Assembly (NCBI GenBank): GCA_947496705.1 | Contig: CANMDW010000001.1 | Location: forward strand, 62,001 to 126,000 | Direction of reading: 5' to 3' | DNA from: an uncultured Aquimarina sp. | Lineage (GTDB): Bacteria; Bacteroidota; Bacteroidia; Flavobacteriales; Flavobacteriaceae | Length of the DNA: 64,000 nucleotides | Part shown: piece after piece, positions 26,992 to 36,825 of the stretch | Layout of the letters: each line of letters opens with the position of its first letter | Numbering within the stretch: position 1 is the first letter of the stretch | Made by a program: the position numbers and the translations under genes | The notes under the pieces: generated by a model | Told to the model about the DNA's origin: nothing | Seen by the model: only the letters and a program-made list of their open reading frames with translations | Database searches by the model: none

Positions 26992-28131
26992 ATGTCAACC
27001 AATATAACACCACAGGATTTAGAAAAAGTAGTTCCGCAGGCAGAAGATTTTTTGCCTCTGCTGGGAACCGATTATGTAGAACTATATGTAGGCAATGCCA
27101 AACAGGCGGCTTACTATTATCAAACAGCATGGGGATTTCAGCCCATTGCTTATGCCGGACTAGAAACAGGGCGCAAGGATAGTGTTTCTTATGTGCTGCA
27201 GCAAGACAAAATACGATTGGTACTTACCTCTCCACTTCAACCCGATGGAGATATCAACAGGCATATCAATGCACATGGCGATGGTGTAAAAGTCGTAGCG
27301 CTTTGGGTTGATGATGCCACCAAGAGTTATGAAGAAACTGTAAAAAGAGGCGCAAAATCTTATATGGAACCTGTAGTAGAAGAGGATAAAAATGGTACCG
27401 TTGTTTTCTCAGGAATCCACACTTATGGAGAAACTGTGCACATTTTTGTGGAACGAAAAAATTATCACGGAACATTTTTACCAGGCTATATGACCTGGAA
27501 CAAACCATACAAAACAGAACCTACCGGCCTGAAATATATTGATCATATGGTAGGCAATGTGGGTTGGAATGAAATGAATAAATGGTGTGAGTTTTATGCT
27601 AAAGTAATGGGGTTTGCCCAGTTAGTATCCTTCGATGACAAAGATATTTCTACAGAATATACTGCCTTAATGAGTAAGGTGATGAGCAATGGCAATGGGC
27701 GCATTAAATTTCCGATAAATGAACCTGCAGAAGGAAGAAAAAAATCGCAAATTGAAGAATATATAGATTTCTATAACGGTGCTGGAGTACAACACATGGC
27801 ATTGGCCACCGATAATATTATCGAGACTGTTACTACGCTTCATAATCGAGGGATAGAATTTCTTACTGTTCCTGCTAGCTACTATGAAACTGTATTAGAT
27901 CGCGTTGGCGAAATCGATGAAGATCTTGCCCCACTCAAAGAATTAGGAATTTTAATCGACCGGGACGATGAAGGATATCTGCTGCAGATTTTTACCAAAC
28001 CCGTATTGGATCGCCCCACCATGTTTTTTGAAATTATACAGCGTAAAGGAGCACAATCCTTTGGAAAAGGTAATTTCAAAGCATTATTTGAGGCAATAGA
28101 AAGAGAACAAGAACAACGAGGTACCTTATAA
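26992..28131 (+). CDS. hppD: 4-hydroxyphenylpyruvate dioxygenase
   Basis: This 379-residue Fe(II) enzyme turns 4-hydroxyphenylpyruvate into homogentisate. It is built from two VOC domains (about 20-160 and 178-340). The iron ligands are visible as His in KYIDHMVGNV, His in GVQHMALAT and Glu in TMFFEIIQRKG. Length and C-terminal helix (RKGAQSFGKGNFKALFEAIE) are typical. Together with hmgA it forms the tyrosine degradation block. Confidence 0.96.
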   Translation: MSTNITPQDLEKVVPQAEDFLPLLGTDYVELYVGNAKQAAYYYQTAWGFQPIAYAGLETGRKDSVSYVLQQDKIRLVLTSPLQPDGDINRHINAHGDGVKVVALWVDDATKSYEETVKRGAKSYMEPVVEEDKNGTVVFSGIHTYGETVHIFVERKNYHGTFLPGYMTWNKPYKTEPTGLKYIDHMVGNVGWNEMNKWCEFYAKVMGFAQLVSFDDKDISTEYTALMSKVMSNGNGRIKFPINEPAEGRKKSQIEEYIDFYNGAGVQHMALATDNIIETVTTLHNRGIEFLTVPASYYETVLDRVGEIDEDLAPLKELGILIDRDDEGYLLQIFTKPVLDRPTMFFEIIQRKGAQSFGKGNFKALFEAIEREQEQRGTL

Positions 28132-28257
28132 AGTAAATAATAGTGTTATCTCTTTTTATGAATTAAAATGGTTCTGGTTAAATTTTGAGAAAAACGTAAT
28201 TTTTATAGCAAATGATATAAATTTTTGTTAAAATTCATAATAAAAAAACGTTTTCGC

Positions 28258-28288
28258 TTGACAATTATTCAAAAAAAGTTCACTTTTG
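28258..28288 (+). promoter_or_regulatory. promoter of a candidate small RNA (TTG-N20-CACTTTTG)
   Basis: TTG (28258-28260, in TTGACA) and CACTTTTG (28281-28288) are 20 bases apart; the -7 box differs from TAnnTTTG in its first base. No protein start follows for more than 200 bases. Confidence 0.45.
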
Positions 28289-28292
28289 CAAG

Positions 28293-28402
28293 TATAGGCA
28301 GAGTGGTTACTGCCTATATCTAAAACAATAATTATTCTCATAATTTAAGTTTTTAGTTGGTTAATAAAAGTAAAAAGAGAGCTGTGGTGGCTCTCTTTTT
28401 TT
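28293..28402 (+). ncRNA. candidate small RNA of about 110 nt
   Basis: The region has a promoter-like sequence just upstream, a 9-bp hairpin exactly at the expected 5' end (TATAGGCAG 28293-28301 with CTGCCTATA 28310-28318), an A/T-rich unpaired middle, and an 11-bp terminator hairpin (28372-28382 with 28390-28400) followed by T. There is no ATG frame inside. A 5' stem-loop plus intrinsic terminator in a protein-free gap fits a stand-alone sRNA. The family is not recognised. Confidence 0.4.
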
Positions 28403-28457
28403 GTTATATTTTTATATTTAGTAACACTGTCCATTTTTATCTCTATACATTAAATAG

Positions 28458-28465
28458 TATTTTTG
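28458..28465 (+). promoter_or_regulatory. -7 promoter box for the DUF3108 / tryptophan dioxygenase operon
   Basis: TATTTTTG matches the Bacteroidota -7 consensus, 56 bases before the DUF3108 start codon and just after the sRNA-type terminator. No TTG is seen at the expected -33 distance. Confidence 0.4.
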
Positions 28466-28521
28466 GAATAGATATTGTAAGTATGTAAGTAATTATATCA
28501 ATTAATACGAATGCCCAAAAT

Positions 28522-29301
28522 ATGAAAAAGTTTATTTTAGTATTGCTTTTGATGGTTACTGTAATTTCTGTCACCGCACAAGAAACTCATAGTGCTTTTA
28601 ATTCTGGTGAGTGGTTCAGGTTCAGGATACACTATGGTATTTTTACTGCTAGCTATGCAACACTGGAAGTAAAGGATGACTCCATTAATAACATGCCAGT
28701 TCACCATATCGTAGGCACGGGCAAGTCTTCGGGGCTTTTAAGTGTGTTTTTTAAAGTTGAAGATTACTATGAAACCTATATTGATAAGAATGAAGTAAAA
28801 CCTTACAGATTTATTCGAAAAATAAATGAAGGAGGACATACCAAGGATATAGAAATTAACTTTGACCACCATAAAAGCGAAGCTTTAGTGTTCAACAAAA
28901 AGTACAATAAAAAAGAGACTTTCCCTATCAAACCCGATGTGCAGGATATGATGTCTTCTTTCTACTATTTGCGAAATACTATCGAGACATCTTCTTTGAA
29001 AAAAGGCGACGAGCAATATGTAAATATGTTTTTTGATAACGAGAACTATCATTTTAAGTTAAAGTTCTTAGGGAGAGAGGTCATTAGAACTAAAATGGGT
29101 AAAATTGCATGTTTAAAGTTCAGGCCTTATGTTAAGGCAGATAGAATCTTTAAAGAAGAAGAAAGCATGACCGTTTGGGTGAGCGATGATGACAATCGTA
29201 TGCCTGTAAGAATTAAAGCCGATATCCTGGTTGGCTCCATAAAAGCAGATCTGGATGCGTTTAAAGGCCTTAAACACCCTTTTAAAATTGTAATAGATTA
29301 A
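28522..29301 (+). CDS. DUF3108 domain-containing exported protein
   Basis: This 259-residue protein starts with a signal peptide (MKKFILVLLLMVTVISVTAQ) and continues as a beta-rich DUF3108 domain (about 25-250). Conserved-looking pieces are GEWFRFRIHYG, DVQDMMSSFYYLRN and MTVWVSDDDNRMPVRI. It is periplasmic or lipid-facing and its function is not established. The stop codon is directly followed by the ATG of tryptophan 2,3-dioxygenase with no gap, so translation is probably coupled. Confidence 0.88.
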   Translation: MKKFILVLLLMVTVISVTAQETHSAFNSGEWFRFRIHYGIFTASYATLEVKDDSINNMPVHHIVGTGKSSGLLSVFFKVEDYYETYIDKNEVKPYRFIRKINEGGHTKDIEINFDHHKSEALVFNKKYNKKETFPIKPDVQDMMSSFYYLRNTIETSSLKKGDEQYVNMFFDNENYHFKLKFLGREVIRTKMGKIACLKFRPYVKADRIFKEEESMTVWVSDDDNRMPVRIKADILVGSIKADLDAFKGLKHPFKIVID

Positions 29302-30270
29302 ATGAATGAACCCATTAAACCAGAAATTGCTGAAAAAATAAAGCAATTAGAAAAAAAATTCAAAAATTCTGGCCAGGATCTAGGATCTTATCTCGATGGA
29401 TTATTGCATGATAGATATCTCACCTATTGGGATTATATACACCTGGATACCTTACTGAGTTTACAAATACCCAGAACCCATTTTCCCGACGAAGAAATCT
29501 TCATTACCTATCATCAGATAACAGAGCTTTACTTTAAACTGATCATACACGAATTAAAGCAAATCATCGATGATAAATTGCAAACAGCAGAATTTTTCAC
29601 TGCAAAACTAAATCGGGTAAATCGATATTTCAGGGTGTTGATCAATTCTTTTGATGTAATGATCAAAGGAATGGACAGAGATCAGTTCCTTAAATACAGA
29701 ATGTCATTACTGCCTGCCAGTGGATTTCAATCTGTACAATTCAGGTTGATCGAGATCTATGCTACTCCTCTGTATAATCTGGTCAATACCAAAGAAAGGG
29801 ATCAATTTTCTGAAAAAGACCCACTCGAAGAAGTTTTCGAACATCTATACTGGAAATCTGGTGCCACAAATATACAAACCGGGGAAAAAACCCTTACTTT
29901 AAAGCAGTTTGAGTATCGGTACACCCCCAGAATGATGCGTATAGCACATCAGGTAAAAGACAGTACGATATCACATAAATATCTAGAACTACCAGAAAAA
30001 GAGCAAAATAATGTGCACCTTATCGAAGCATTACGTACTTTTGACACCAATGTGAATATTAATTGGTTATTAATGCATATGGGTGCCGCCTTCAGATATC
30101 TTAATAAAGAGAGAGGTGAAGTTTTGGCTACCGGAGGAACCAACTGGAAAAGTTTTCTGCCCCCTAGCTTTCAAAGGATTCTGTTTTTTCCTGATCTTTG
30201 GAGCGAAGAAGAGAAAGAAAACTGGGGCCAACAATGGGTCGCTCATCAATTTAATACCGTAAATAAATAG
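29302..30270 (+). CDS. tryptophan 2,3-dioxygenase family protein
   Basis: This 322-residue heme enzyme of the TDO family catalyses the first step of the kynurenine pathway, tryptophan to N-formylkynurenine. The signature segment ITYHQITELYFKLIIHELKQ (about 70-90) and the YWDYIHLDTLLSLQ N-terminal helix are clear, and the heme-binding region falls in the C-terminal half. The flavobacterial form is slightly longer than proteobacterial KynA. It lies in an operon with DUF3108 and the M23 peptidase. No other kynurenine pathway gene is in the window. Confidence 0.92.
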   Translation: MNEPIKPEIAEKIKQLEKKFKNSGQDLGSYLDGLLHDRYLTYWDYIHLDTLLSLQIPRTHFPDEEIFITYHQITELYFKLIIHELKQIIDDKLQTAEFFTAKLNRVNRYFRVLINSFDVMIKGMDRDQFLKYRMSLLPASGFQSVQFRLIEIYATPLYNLVNTKERDQFSEKDPLEEVFEHLYWKSGATNIQTGEKTLTLKQFEYRYTPRMMRIAHQVKDSTISHKYLELPEKEQNNVHLIEALRTFDTNVNINWLLMHMGAAFRYLNKERGEVLATGGTNWKSFLPPSFQRILFFPDLWSEEEKENWGQQWVAHQFNTVNK

Positions 30271-30277
30271 TTGTCAG

Positions 30278-31540
30278 TTGAAGCAAATAGGTTACTTGCT
30301 ACTTATCGTGGTAGTAGCATTTTCATGTAAAAAAGAAAAAGAAGAAGTAAAAGTTGTTGTTCCTGAAGTAATTGAGAAAAAAAAAGCACCTCCGATCATT
30401 AAGGAATTTGGGTATGTTCTCAATAATTTTAATGTGGTTAAAGACACCATACGACCGGGAGACAGCTTTGGTGCAATTATGGATACCCATGGCTTAAGCA
30501 GAGCAAAAGTATTTGAGATTTCCAGCAAAATCAAAGATACTTTCAACGTTGCAAGAATCCAGGCCGGAAAACCATATATGCTTCTCAAGTCCAAGGATAC
30601 TACAGAACAAGCGCAGGTATTTGTGTATCAAAATAACAAAATAGACTATACCGTAATAGACTTCAGGGATAGTATCATTGCCCGAAAAAACAAAAAACCC
30701 ATAAAACTGGTTCAAAAAACAGCTTCGGGGATCATAACAAGCAGCCTGATGCAAACATTTGACGATATGGATCTTAGCTTTCTTGTTGCATATAATATGG
30801 CAGATATTTATGCGTGGACCATAGATTTTACCAGACTGCATGCAGGAGATAGGTTTAAAGTAATATATACCGAAAAATTCATTGATGATACCATTCCTGC
30901 CGGAATTGACCAAGTCAAAGCATCTTATTTTGAGCATCATGGCAAACCCATCTACGCATTCAGGTATCAGAACGATTCCATAAACGGTGTTATCGATTAT
31001 TTTGATGAAGAAGCCAATAATTTGCGCAGGGCATTTCTTAGAGGCCCTGTAAAATTCAGCAGAATTTCTTCAAGATATAATCTGAAACGCAGAATTAAAT
31101 ACTATGGAAATAGAGTAAGGCCTCACCGAGGAACCGACTTTGCCGCACCCATAGGAACACCAATATTAGCCACAGCAGATGGGATTGTCACCAGATCAGA
31201 ACGCAAGGGTGGTAACGGTAAATACGTAAAAATAAGACATAACGCCACCTATGACACCCAGTACCTTCACATGAGCAGACAAGCTGTAAAAGTAGGACAA
31301 TTTGTAAAGCAAGGTGATGTGATAGGATATATAGGGATGACTGGAAATACCAGTGGCCCACATGTTTGCTATAGATTCTGGAAAAATGGCAGAGAAGTAG
31401 ATCCTTTTAAACAAGAGCTACCTGCTTCAAAACCATTGGCAGATAGTCTGCGACCAGCATTTTATACATATATCGAACCCATAAAAGCAGAATTAGATAG
31501 TATACTTTTTAAACCGCTTAAACCACAAGAACTTTTATAA
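30278..31540 (+). CDS. M23 family peptidoglycan metallopeptidase lipoprotein
   Basis: This 420-residue lipoprotein has a signal peptide and lipobox VAFSC (C17) followed by a charged KKEKEE stretch. Linker and beta domains lead to the M23 domain (about 280-385). Metal and catalytic residues: HRGTD, YLHMS and the last motif GPHVCYRFW, in which the usual second His of HxH is Cys (H362, C364). The enzyme should cut peptide cross-links in peptidoglycan if the Cys can hold zinc. The start is TTG at 30278, giving a classic n-region (MKQIGYLL). pgi starts one base after its stop. Confidence 0.9.
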   Translation: MKQIGYLLLIVVVAFSCKKEKEEVKVVVPEVIEKKKAPPIIKEFGYVLNNFNVVKDTIRPGDSFGAIMDTHGLSRAKVFEISSKIKDTFNVARIQAGKPYMLLKSKDTTEQAQVFVYQNNKIDYTVIDFRDSIIARKNKKPIKLVQKTASGIITSSLMQTFDDMDLSFLVAYNMADIYAWTIDFTRLHAGDRFKVIYTEKFIDDTIPAGIDQVKASYFEHHGKPIYAFRYQNDSINGVIDYFDEEANNLRRAFLRGPVKFSRISSRYNLKRRIKYYGNRVRPHRGTDFAAPIGTPILATADGIVTRSERKGGNGKYVKIRHNATYDTQYLHMSRQAVKVGQFVKQGDVIGYIGMTGNTSGPHVCYRFWKNGREVDPFKQELPASKPLADSLRPAFYTYIEPIKAELDSILFKPLKPQELL

Positions 31541-31541
31541 C

Positions 31542-33179
31542 ATGGCACTACCAACTATCAACCCTACCACCACAAAAGCCTGGGAAGCATTAACATCTCA
31601 TTATCAGAATATAAAAAACACCCATCTCAAAGATCTTTTTGCACAACAGCCCGATCGGGCTGCTGTTTTTTCAATTGCCTGGAATGATTTTTATGTAGAT
31701 TATTCTAAAAACAGGATAGATAAGACTACCAAAAAACTTCTCCTCGACCTTGCCAGAGAAGTACAACTCGACCAAGCCATAGCGCAGTATTTTGGCGGAA
31801 GCATTATCAATGAAACTGAAGAGCGCGCAGTACTGCATACAGCACTTAGAGTTCCATCAAATCACAGTGTAGCATTTGATGGTAAAAACGTAATTCCTGA
31901 GGTTAATGCAGTAAAGGAAAAAATTCAGCATTTCAGCAAACAGGTGATCTCTGGAGATTTGAAAGGATATACGGGCAAGGCCTTTACCGATATTGTCAAT
32001 ATTGGTATTGGTGGTTCTGATCTTGGTCCGGCTATGATCACAGAATCCCTGGAATTTTATAAAAATCATCTTCATGTGCATTTTATCTCTAATGTAGACG
32101 GGGATCATGTACATCAAAACTTAAAAGGATTAGATCCCGAAACCACACTTTTTATAGTGGTTTCCAAAACATTCTCTACCCAGGAAACCTTATCCAACGC
32201 TACTACTGCAAGAAACTGGTTCACAAAACATGCCCCAAAAGAAGCAGTAGGCAAACATTTTGTAGCGGTATCGAGTAGTATTCCTAATGTAACCAACTTT
32301 GGAATTTCTGAAGATAACGTATTCCCATTATGGGATTGGGTAGGAGGTCGTTTTTCGCTATGGAGTGCCGTTGGATTATCGATAAGCCTCTCTGTAGGGT
32401 ATGAAAACTTTGAAGCTCTGCTTGAAGGTGCCCACGAGATGGATGAACATTTCAAAAATACTCCTTTTGAAGAAAACATACCCGTTATTTTAGGGATGTT
32501 AAGCATTTGGTACAACAATTTCTTTGAAGCCGAAAGTGAAGCCATCATACCGTATTCTCAATATTTACACAGACTACCCGCATACCTGCAACAAGGCATT
32601 ATGGAAAGCAATGGCAAGAGCGTAGACCGCAATGGTAATCCTGTTAATTATCAAACCGGAACCATCATTTGGGGAGAACCCGGCACCAATGCACAACACG
32701 CTTTTTTTCAATTAATTCATCAAGGAACCAAGTTAATCCCTGCAGAGTTTATTGGTTTTAAGTATGCTTTGTTTAATGACCAGGATCATCAGGATAAATT
32801 GATGGCCAATTTCTTTGCACAAACCGAGGCATTGATGAATGGGAAAACCGAAGCCGAAGTACTTGAGGAATTAGCATCAAAAAATCTATCTCAGGAAAAG
32901 CTAAAACAATTAACCTCATTTAAGATTTTTGAAGGAAACAAACCCACTACAACCGTTTTAATAAACAAATTAACCCCTAAAAGCTTAGGGGCTCTGGTAT
33001 CCATGTATGAACAGCGTATATTTGTGCAGGGAATCGTATGGAATATCTTTAGTTATGACCAATGGGGAGTAGAGCTTGGTAAACAACTGGCTACAAAAAT
33101 CTTGACAGAAATTAACAATTCTCAAGTCACTCAGCATGACTCTTCAACAAAAGAATTATTAAAACAATATCTAAATTAA
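31542..33179 (+). CDS. pgi: glucose-6-phosphate isomerase
   Basis: This 545-residue enzyme converts glucose-6-phosphate and fructose-6-phosphate. Both family signatures are visible: [16 protein letters not shown] and [18 protein letters not shown]. Other typical parts are [11 protein letters not shown] (phosphate contact) and NGKSVDRNG. Length is normal. Last gene of the DUF3108 / TDO / M23 / pgi block, all joined by gaps of 0-7 bases. Confidence 0.97.
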   Translation: MALPTINPTTTKAWEALTSHYQNIKNTHLKDLFAQQPDRAAVFSIAWNDFYVDYSKNRIDKTTKKLLLDLAREVQLDQAIAQYFGGSIINETEERAVLHTALRVPSNHSVAFDGKNVIPEVNAVKEKIQHFSKQVISGDLKGYTGKAFTDIVNIGIGGSDLGPAMITESLEFYKNHLHVHFISNVDGDHVHQNLKGLDPETTLFIVVSKTFSTQETLSNATTARNWFTKHAPKEAVGKHFVAVSSSIPNVTNFGISEDNVFPLWDWVGGRFSLWSAVGLSISLSVGYENFEALLEGAHEMDEHFKNTPFEENIPVILGMLSIWYNNFFEAESEAIIPYSQYLHRLPAYLQQGIMESNGKSVDRNGNPVNYQTGTIIWGEPGTNAQHAFFQLIHQGTKLIPAEFIGFKYALFNDQDHQDKLMANFFAQTEALMNGKTEAEVLEELASKNLSQEKLKQLTSFKIFEGNKPTTTVLINKLTPKSLGALVSMYEQRIFVQGIVWNIFSYDQWGVELGKQLATKILTEINNSQVTQHDSSTKELLKQYLN

Positions 33180-33559
33180 GTAAAATCATACCAGTTTCAT
33201 CGCTTGATCGGGGGTTCTTTTGGCCTTAGACTATTTTTTAAGGGTAACGTTGCAACAAAAATAACGGTATTAATTAACATTTCTTTAGTTAATAACTTTT
33301 GAATATTTTCAACTGTTTGACACCCAACATACTTAGAAAATACATTTACTTTTAACCTGTAGTTTTTTTGTTAAAAACTCTTAACATTAAGATAAACTTA
33401 GTTTGCATAAAGATTTGTTCTTTTGCGGCGATTATTAACTCAATCTTTTGTTGTGGAGCTGAATAGGATGTAACTAATTTTTGAACCGGGGTATACAAGT
33501 GATCAAATTTTAAATCATTATAAAGTTCCATAAGACAATTAAAAACAATTAAAACACTC
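33180..33559. other. intergenic region before a TonB receptor
   Basis: 380 bases without a gene on either strand. It has a small inverted repeat ATTAAC...GTTAAT at 33273-33293 and T-rich stretches. No full TTG/TAnnTTTG promoter pair is evident, so the TonB receptor may use another sigma factor or an activator. Confidence 0.4.
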
Positions 33560-36205
33560 ATGAAAAAGATTACATTTTTATTTGTTGTAATCCTTATGGC
33601 ATTCGTTGGGGAGACGTTTGCACAGGGTACAATAACAGGAACAGTATATGATGCTGACTCTAGCGGCCCATTACCTGGAGCCAATGTTATAATTAAAGGA
33701 ACCAATAATGGAACTACCACCGATTTTGATGGTAAATTTACATTAACTTCCGAAACTTCAACCGGTAGCGTTGAAATCTCTTACATAGGGTTTACAACGC
33801 AAACGATCTCTTTTGAGGTTAACGATTCTGAAACAAAAGATTTAGGAAACATCCAACTGCAATTGGGGAATGCTTTAGACGAGATCGTTATTGTAGGAGC
33901 AGGAGTCATCGATTTGGCCGATGATAGAAAAACACCGATTGCCGTTTCTACTGTAACTGCCAACGAAATACAGGAAAAAGCTATAGGAAATGTAGAACTT
34001 CCCGAAATTATTAAAAATACTCCTTCTGTTTTTGTATCCAACCAAACGGGTTTTGGTGATGGTGCCTTGTTTGTAAGAGGTTTTGACGATACCAATACAG
34101 CTATCCTGTTAAATGGGCAACCCATTAACTCTCAGGAAGACGGACGTGTATTCTGGTCCAACTGGGCAGGTCTTAGTGATATTGCTAATGCGGTACAGGT
34201 TCAAAGAGGTTTGGGATCATCAAAACTAGCCATTTCCTCTGTGGGAGGTACGGTAAACATCGTAATGAAAGCTGCCGATAGAAACAAAGGGGGGTTTGCC
34301 CGATTTTTAGGAGGTAATGATAGCTATGCCAAAGGAACCCTGGCTTATGATACAGGAATGAACGAGAAAGGTTGGGCATTTTCTGTCTTGGTAGACTATT
34401 GGAGAGCACATAGAAAATGGGCCGAAGGAACATTTGGTGAAGGACAAAACTATTTCTTTGCTGTAGGTTATAAGCCTAATGATGAGCATCAGTTTAATTT
34501 CCTGATCACAGGAGCCCCACAAAAACACGGACAAAGATGGTCTCAGACAAGGGAAAGGTTTGCTGCAAACCCAAAATATAACCAGCACTGGGGTTTTACT
34601 GAAAGCTTTGATCAAAATGTGGGAAATGGCCAGTATACTTCAAATATTGATACCGAAAGAGGAAATTACTACCATAAGCCCGTAGCCAACTTAAACTGGG
34701 ATTGGAACATCAATGAAAAATCTACCTTATCCTCTGTGCTATATGCTTCTTGGGGACGCGGTGGATCCATTGGACCAAGAGGTAGTGGTAGAATCAGAAC
34801 AGTAGATCCTGATGGTGATGGCCCATTAAGAGGGCAAATAGATTTTCGTGCAATTGAAGAGCAAAACCTTGCAGATGCAGATGGAATTGGAGGAGGTGAT
34901 GATTCCGAAGATCATTATGCACGAAGAAATTCTGTAAACAATCACCAATGGTATGGATTGATCTCTAACTTTAATACAGAACTTTCCGAACAATGGTCCT
35001 GGAATGTGGGAGTAGACTTCAGATTATATCGTGGGGATCACTTTAGACAGATTACCGATTTCCACGGCCTTCAGGGTTGGGCAAATGATCGTCCTGATGG
35101 AGGTGTTGTAACTGAAGCTTTCGACTCTAATCCCTGGGCTGCATTATTTAATTTTGCTGATGAAGATCAACGTATTGATTTTGATTATTCAGAAAACATC
35201 AATTATCAAGGTGTATTTTCTCAAATAGAGTATGCCGGAGATAAGTTTAGTGCTTTCTTTCAAGGAGCCGTTTCTAACCAGTCTTTTAAAAGAGAAGAAA
35301 GATTCTTTGATCCAGGAGATTCTGATTTAGTAAATAAAATTGGGTATAACCTTAAAGGAGGTTTTGGATATACTATTGAAGACACACATACTTTATACCT
35401 TAATGCAGGATTTTACTCTAGACAACCATTCCTTGACAATCTTTTCCAAAATAGAAGAGTATCAAATGACTTTGTGGAGCCAGAATTAGATAATGAAGAT
35501 ATTACCGGTATTGAGGCAGGGTACCGTTTTAGAGCAGGCAATTTCCAAGCTGATTTTAATGCGTATTACACCAATTGGGATAATCGTGTAGTCTTATCAA
35601 CTGGTTCATTAGATCTTAACCCTATACCTACTCCAGATGACGGCGATGATACCAATGTAAACTTATTTGACAGAGGTGTAAACCAAATTCATACAGGCGC
35701 AGAGTTGGAACTATCCTATAAAGTTGCCAGCTGGATGAATCTAAAAGGATATATCTCTGGTGCTTCCTGGAGATTTAATGGAGAAGTTACTCGACAAACC
35801 TATAATGATGATACCAATGAATTGATTTCAACACAATCAAATGTAGATTTATCTGGTGTTAAAGTAACTACAGCTCCTCAGTTTACTGCTGGTTTGGGAA
35901 CTAAAATTAAATTGATACAAGGCATGTCTGTTGACGCTAATATTAACTATTATGCAGAGCATTATCTGAATGATATTGATTTTGATGATGCTAATTTACA
36001 AACAGAAAATGTCGGAAAAATCAAACCTTTCTCTCTTACTGATGTTGGCTTAACTTATGATTTTAAGTTTGATGAGAGTAGCCTTGTCTTTAGAGGAAAT
36101 GTATATAACCTTTTTGATGAAGTAAGAGCTCAGTCTACCGATAATTTTGGATTCTTATTTACCAATGGTGTTACTTTTAATGCTTCGTTGAGTTATAGGT
36201 TCTAA
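33560..36205 (+). CDS. TonB-dependent receptor with carboxypeptidase-like domain
   Basis: This 881-residue outer-membrane receptor has a signal peptide (MKKITFLFVVILMAFVGETFAQ), a CarboxypepD_reg-like domain (about 23-105: GTITGTVYDADSSGPLPGAN), the plug domain (about 115-225, with FVRGFDDTNTAILLNGQPI) and a 22-strand-type barrel ending SLSYRF. The ligand is not clear; no SusD partner is encoded next to it, so it is not a polysaccharide utilisation pair. It is followed by a hairpin terminator. Confidence 0.93.
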   Translation: MKKITFLFVVILMAFVGETFAQGTITGTVYDADSSGPLPGANVIIKGTNNGTTTDFDGKFTLTSETSTGSVEISYIGFTTQTISFEVNDSETKDLGNIQLQLGNALDEIVIVGAGVIDLADDRKTPIAVSTVTANEIQEKAIGNVELPEIIKNTPSVFVSNQTGFGDGALFVRGFDDTNTAILLNGQPINSQEDGRVFWSNWAGLSDIANAVQVQRGLGSSKLAISSVGGTVNIVMKAADRNKGGFARFLGGNDSYAKGTLAYDTGMNEKGWAFSVLVDYWRAHRKWAEGTFGEGQNYFFAVGYKPNDEHQFNFLITGAPQKHGQRWSQTRERFAANPKYNQHWGFTESFDQNVGNGQYTSNIDTERGNYYHKPVANLNWDWNINEKSTLSSVLYASWGRGGSIGPRGSGRIRTVDPDGDGPLRGQIDFRAIEEQNLADADGIGGGDDSEDHYARRNSVNNHQWYGLISNFNTELSEQWSWNVGVDFRLYRGDHFRQITDFHGLQGWANDRPDGGVVTEAFDSNPWAALFNFADEDQRIDFDYSENINYQGVFSQIEYAGDKFSAFFQGAVSNQSFKREERFFDPGDSDLVNKIGYNLKGGFGYTIEDTHTLYLNAGFYSRQPFLDNLFQNRRVSNDFVEPELDNEDITGIEAGYRFRAGNFQADFNAYYTNWDNRVVLSTGSLDLNPIPTPDDGDDTNVNLFDRGVNQIHTGAELELSYKVASWMNLKGYISGASWRFNGEVTRQTYNDDTNELISTQSNVDLSGVKVTTAPQFTAGLGTKIKLIQGMSVDANINYYAEHYLNDIDFDDANLQTENVGKIKPFSLTDVGLTYDFKFDESSLVFRGNVYNLFDEVRAQSTDNFGFLFTNGVTFNASLSYRF

Positions 36206-36225
36206 AAAACAAAAACGCGAATATC

Positions 36226-36258
36226 AAAAACCTCATTTCAGTATTGAATGAGGTTTTT
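36226..36258. terminator. terminator after the TonB receptor gene
   Basis: A 12-bp stem (AAAAACCTCATT 36226-36237 with its complement 36247-36258) and 9-base loop, followed by T. Confidence 0.8.
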
Positions 36259-36273
36259 TTTATTCATATTATG

Positions 36274-36281
36274 TACCTTTG
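36274..36281 (+). promoter_or_regulatory. -7 promoter box TACCTTTG
   Basis: An exact TAnnTTTG match 22 bases before the start of the small membrane protein gene; no TTG lies at the usual -33 spacing. Confidence 0.45.
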
Positions 36282-36303
36282 AGAAAATCTCAAACACCTC
36301 ATT

Positions 36304-36744
36304 ATGTACGAAGCTATTCAAATCGTTCACTCTTATTGGGCCTATCTTGTTGTTCTTATCGTAACCCTGGCCACCATTAATGCATTGGCCGGGTTTTTCA
36401 GTAAAAGAGAATATGCCCCAAAAGATTTTAGAGTTTCCCTCTTTGCACTTATTGTTTCGCATATCCAACTGCTAATAGGTCTTGTTATTTTCTTTGTATC
36501 ACCTTTGGTAGTTTGGTTTTCGGGCACTCATACTATGGGAGAAATTATGAAAGACGCTACGCTACGTCTGTATAATGTAGAACATCCAATGGTAATGATC
36601 TTAATGATCGTTTTTATCACCATGGGATACTCAAAACACAAAAAGAAACTTACGTCTACACCAAAATTTAAGATGCTGGCTATTTTCTATACGCTTGCCT
36701 GGGTGTTGATGTTATCCAGAATTCCTTGGGCACAATGGTTTTAA
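36304..36744 (+). CDS. four-TM membrane protein, cytochrome b-like
   Basis: This 146-residue protein has four predicted TM helices (about 13-31, 45-68, 92-112 and 124-142). Histidines lie within or near helices (H9, SHIQLLIG, NVEHPMVM and a GYSKHKKK loop), a layout compatible with heme binding. Homologues in Flavobacteriia are often labelled cytochrome b-like without proof. It is a stand-alone gene whose stop lies 8 bases before a long inverted repeat. Function not established. Confidence 0.7.
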   Translation: MYEAIQIVHSYWAYLVVLIVTLATINALAGFFSKREYAPKDFRVSLFALIVSHIQLLIGLVIFFVSPLVVWFSGTHTMGEIMKDATLRLYNVEHPMVMILMIVFITMGYSKHKKKLTSTPKFKMLAIFYTLAWVLMLSRIPWAQWF

Positions 36745-36752
36745 AGCCAGCC

Positions 36753-36825
36753 CCCTAGCCCCCAAAGGGGGAATTCTTTAGTTTTCAAGATAATTTATTT
36801 TATGTTCCCCCTTTGGGGGCTAGGG
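36753..36825. repeat. inverted repeat of the CCCTAGCCCCCAAAGGGGGAA type
   Basis: Two 21-bp arms (36753-36773 and 36805-36825) are exact complements, and each contains the inner palindrome CCCCCAAAGGGGG. The right arm lies inside the 3' end of the yjbQ gene and encodes its last residues. Confidence 0.8.
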
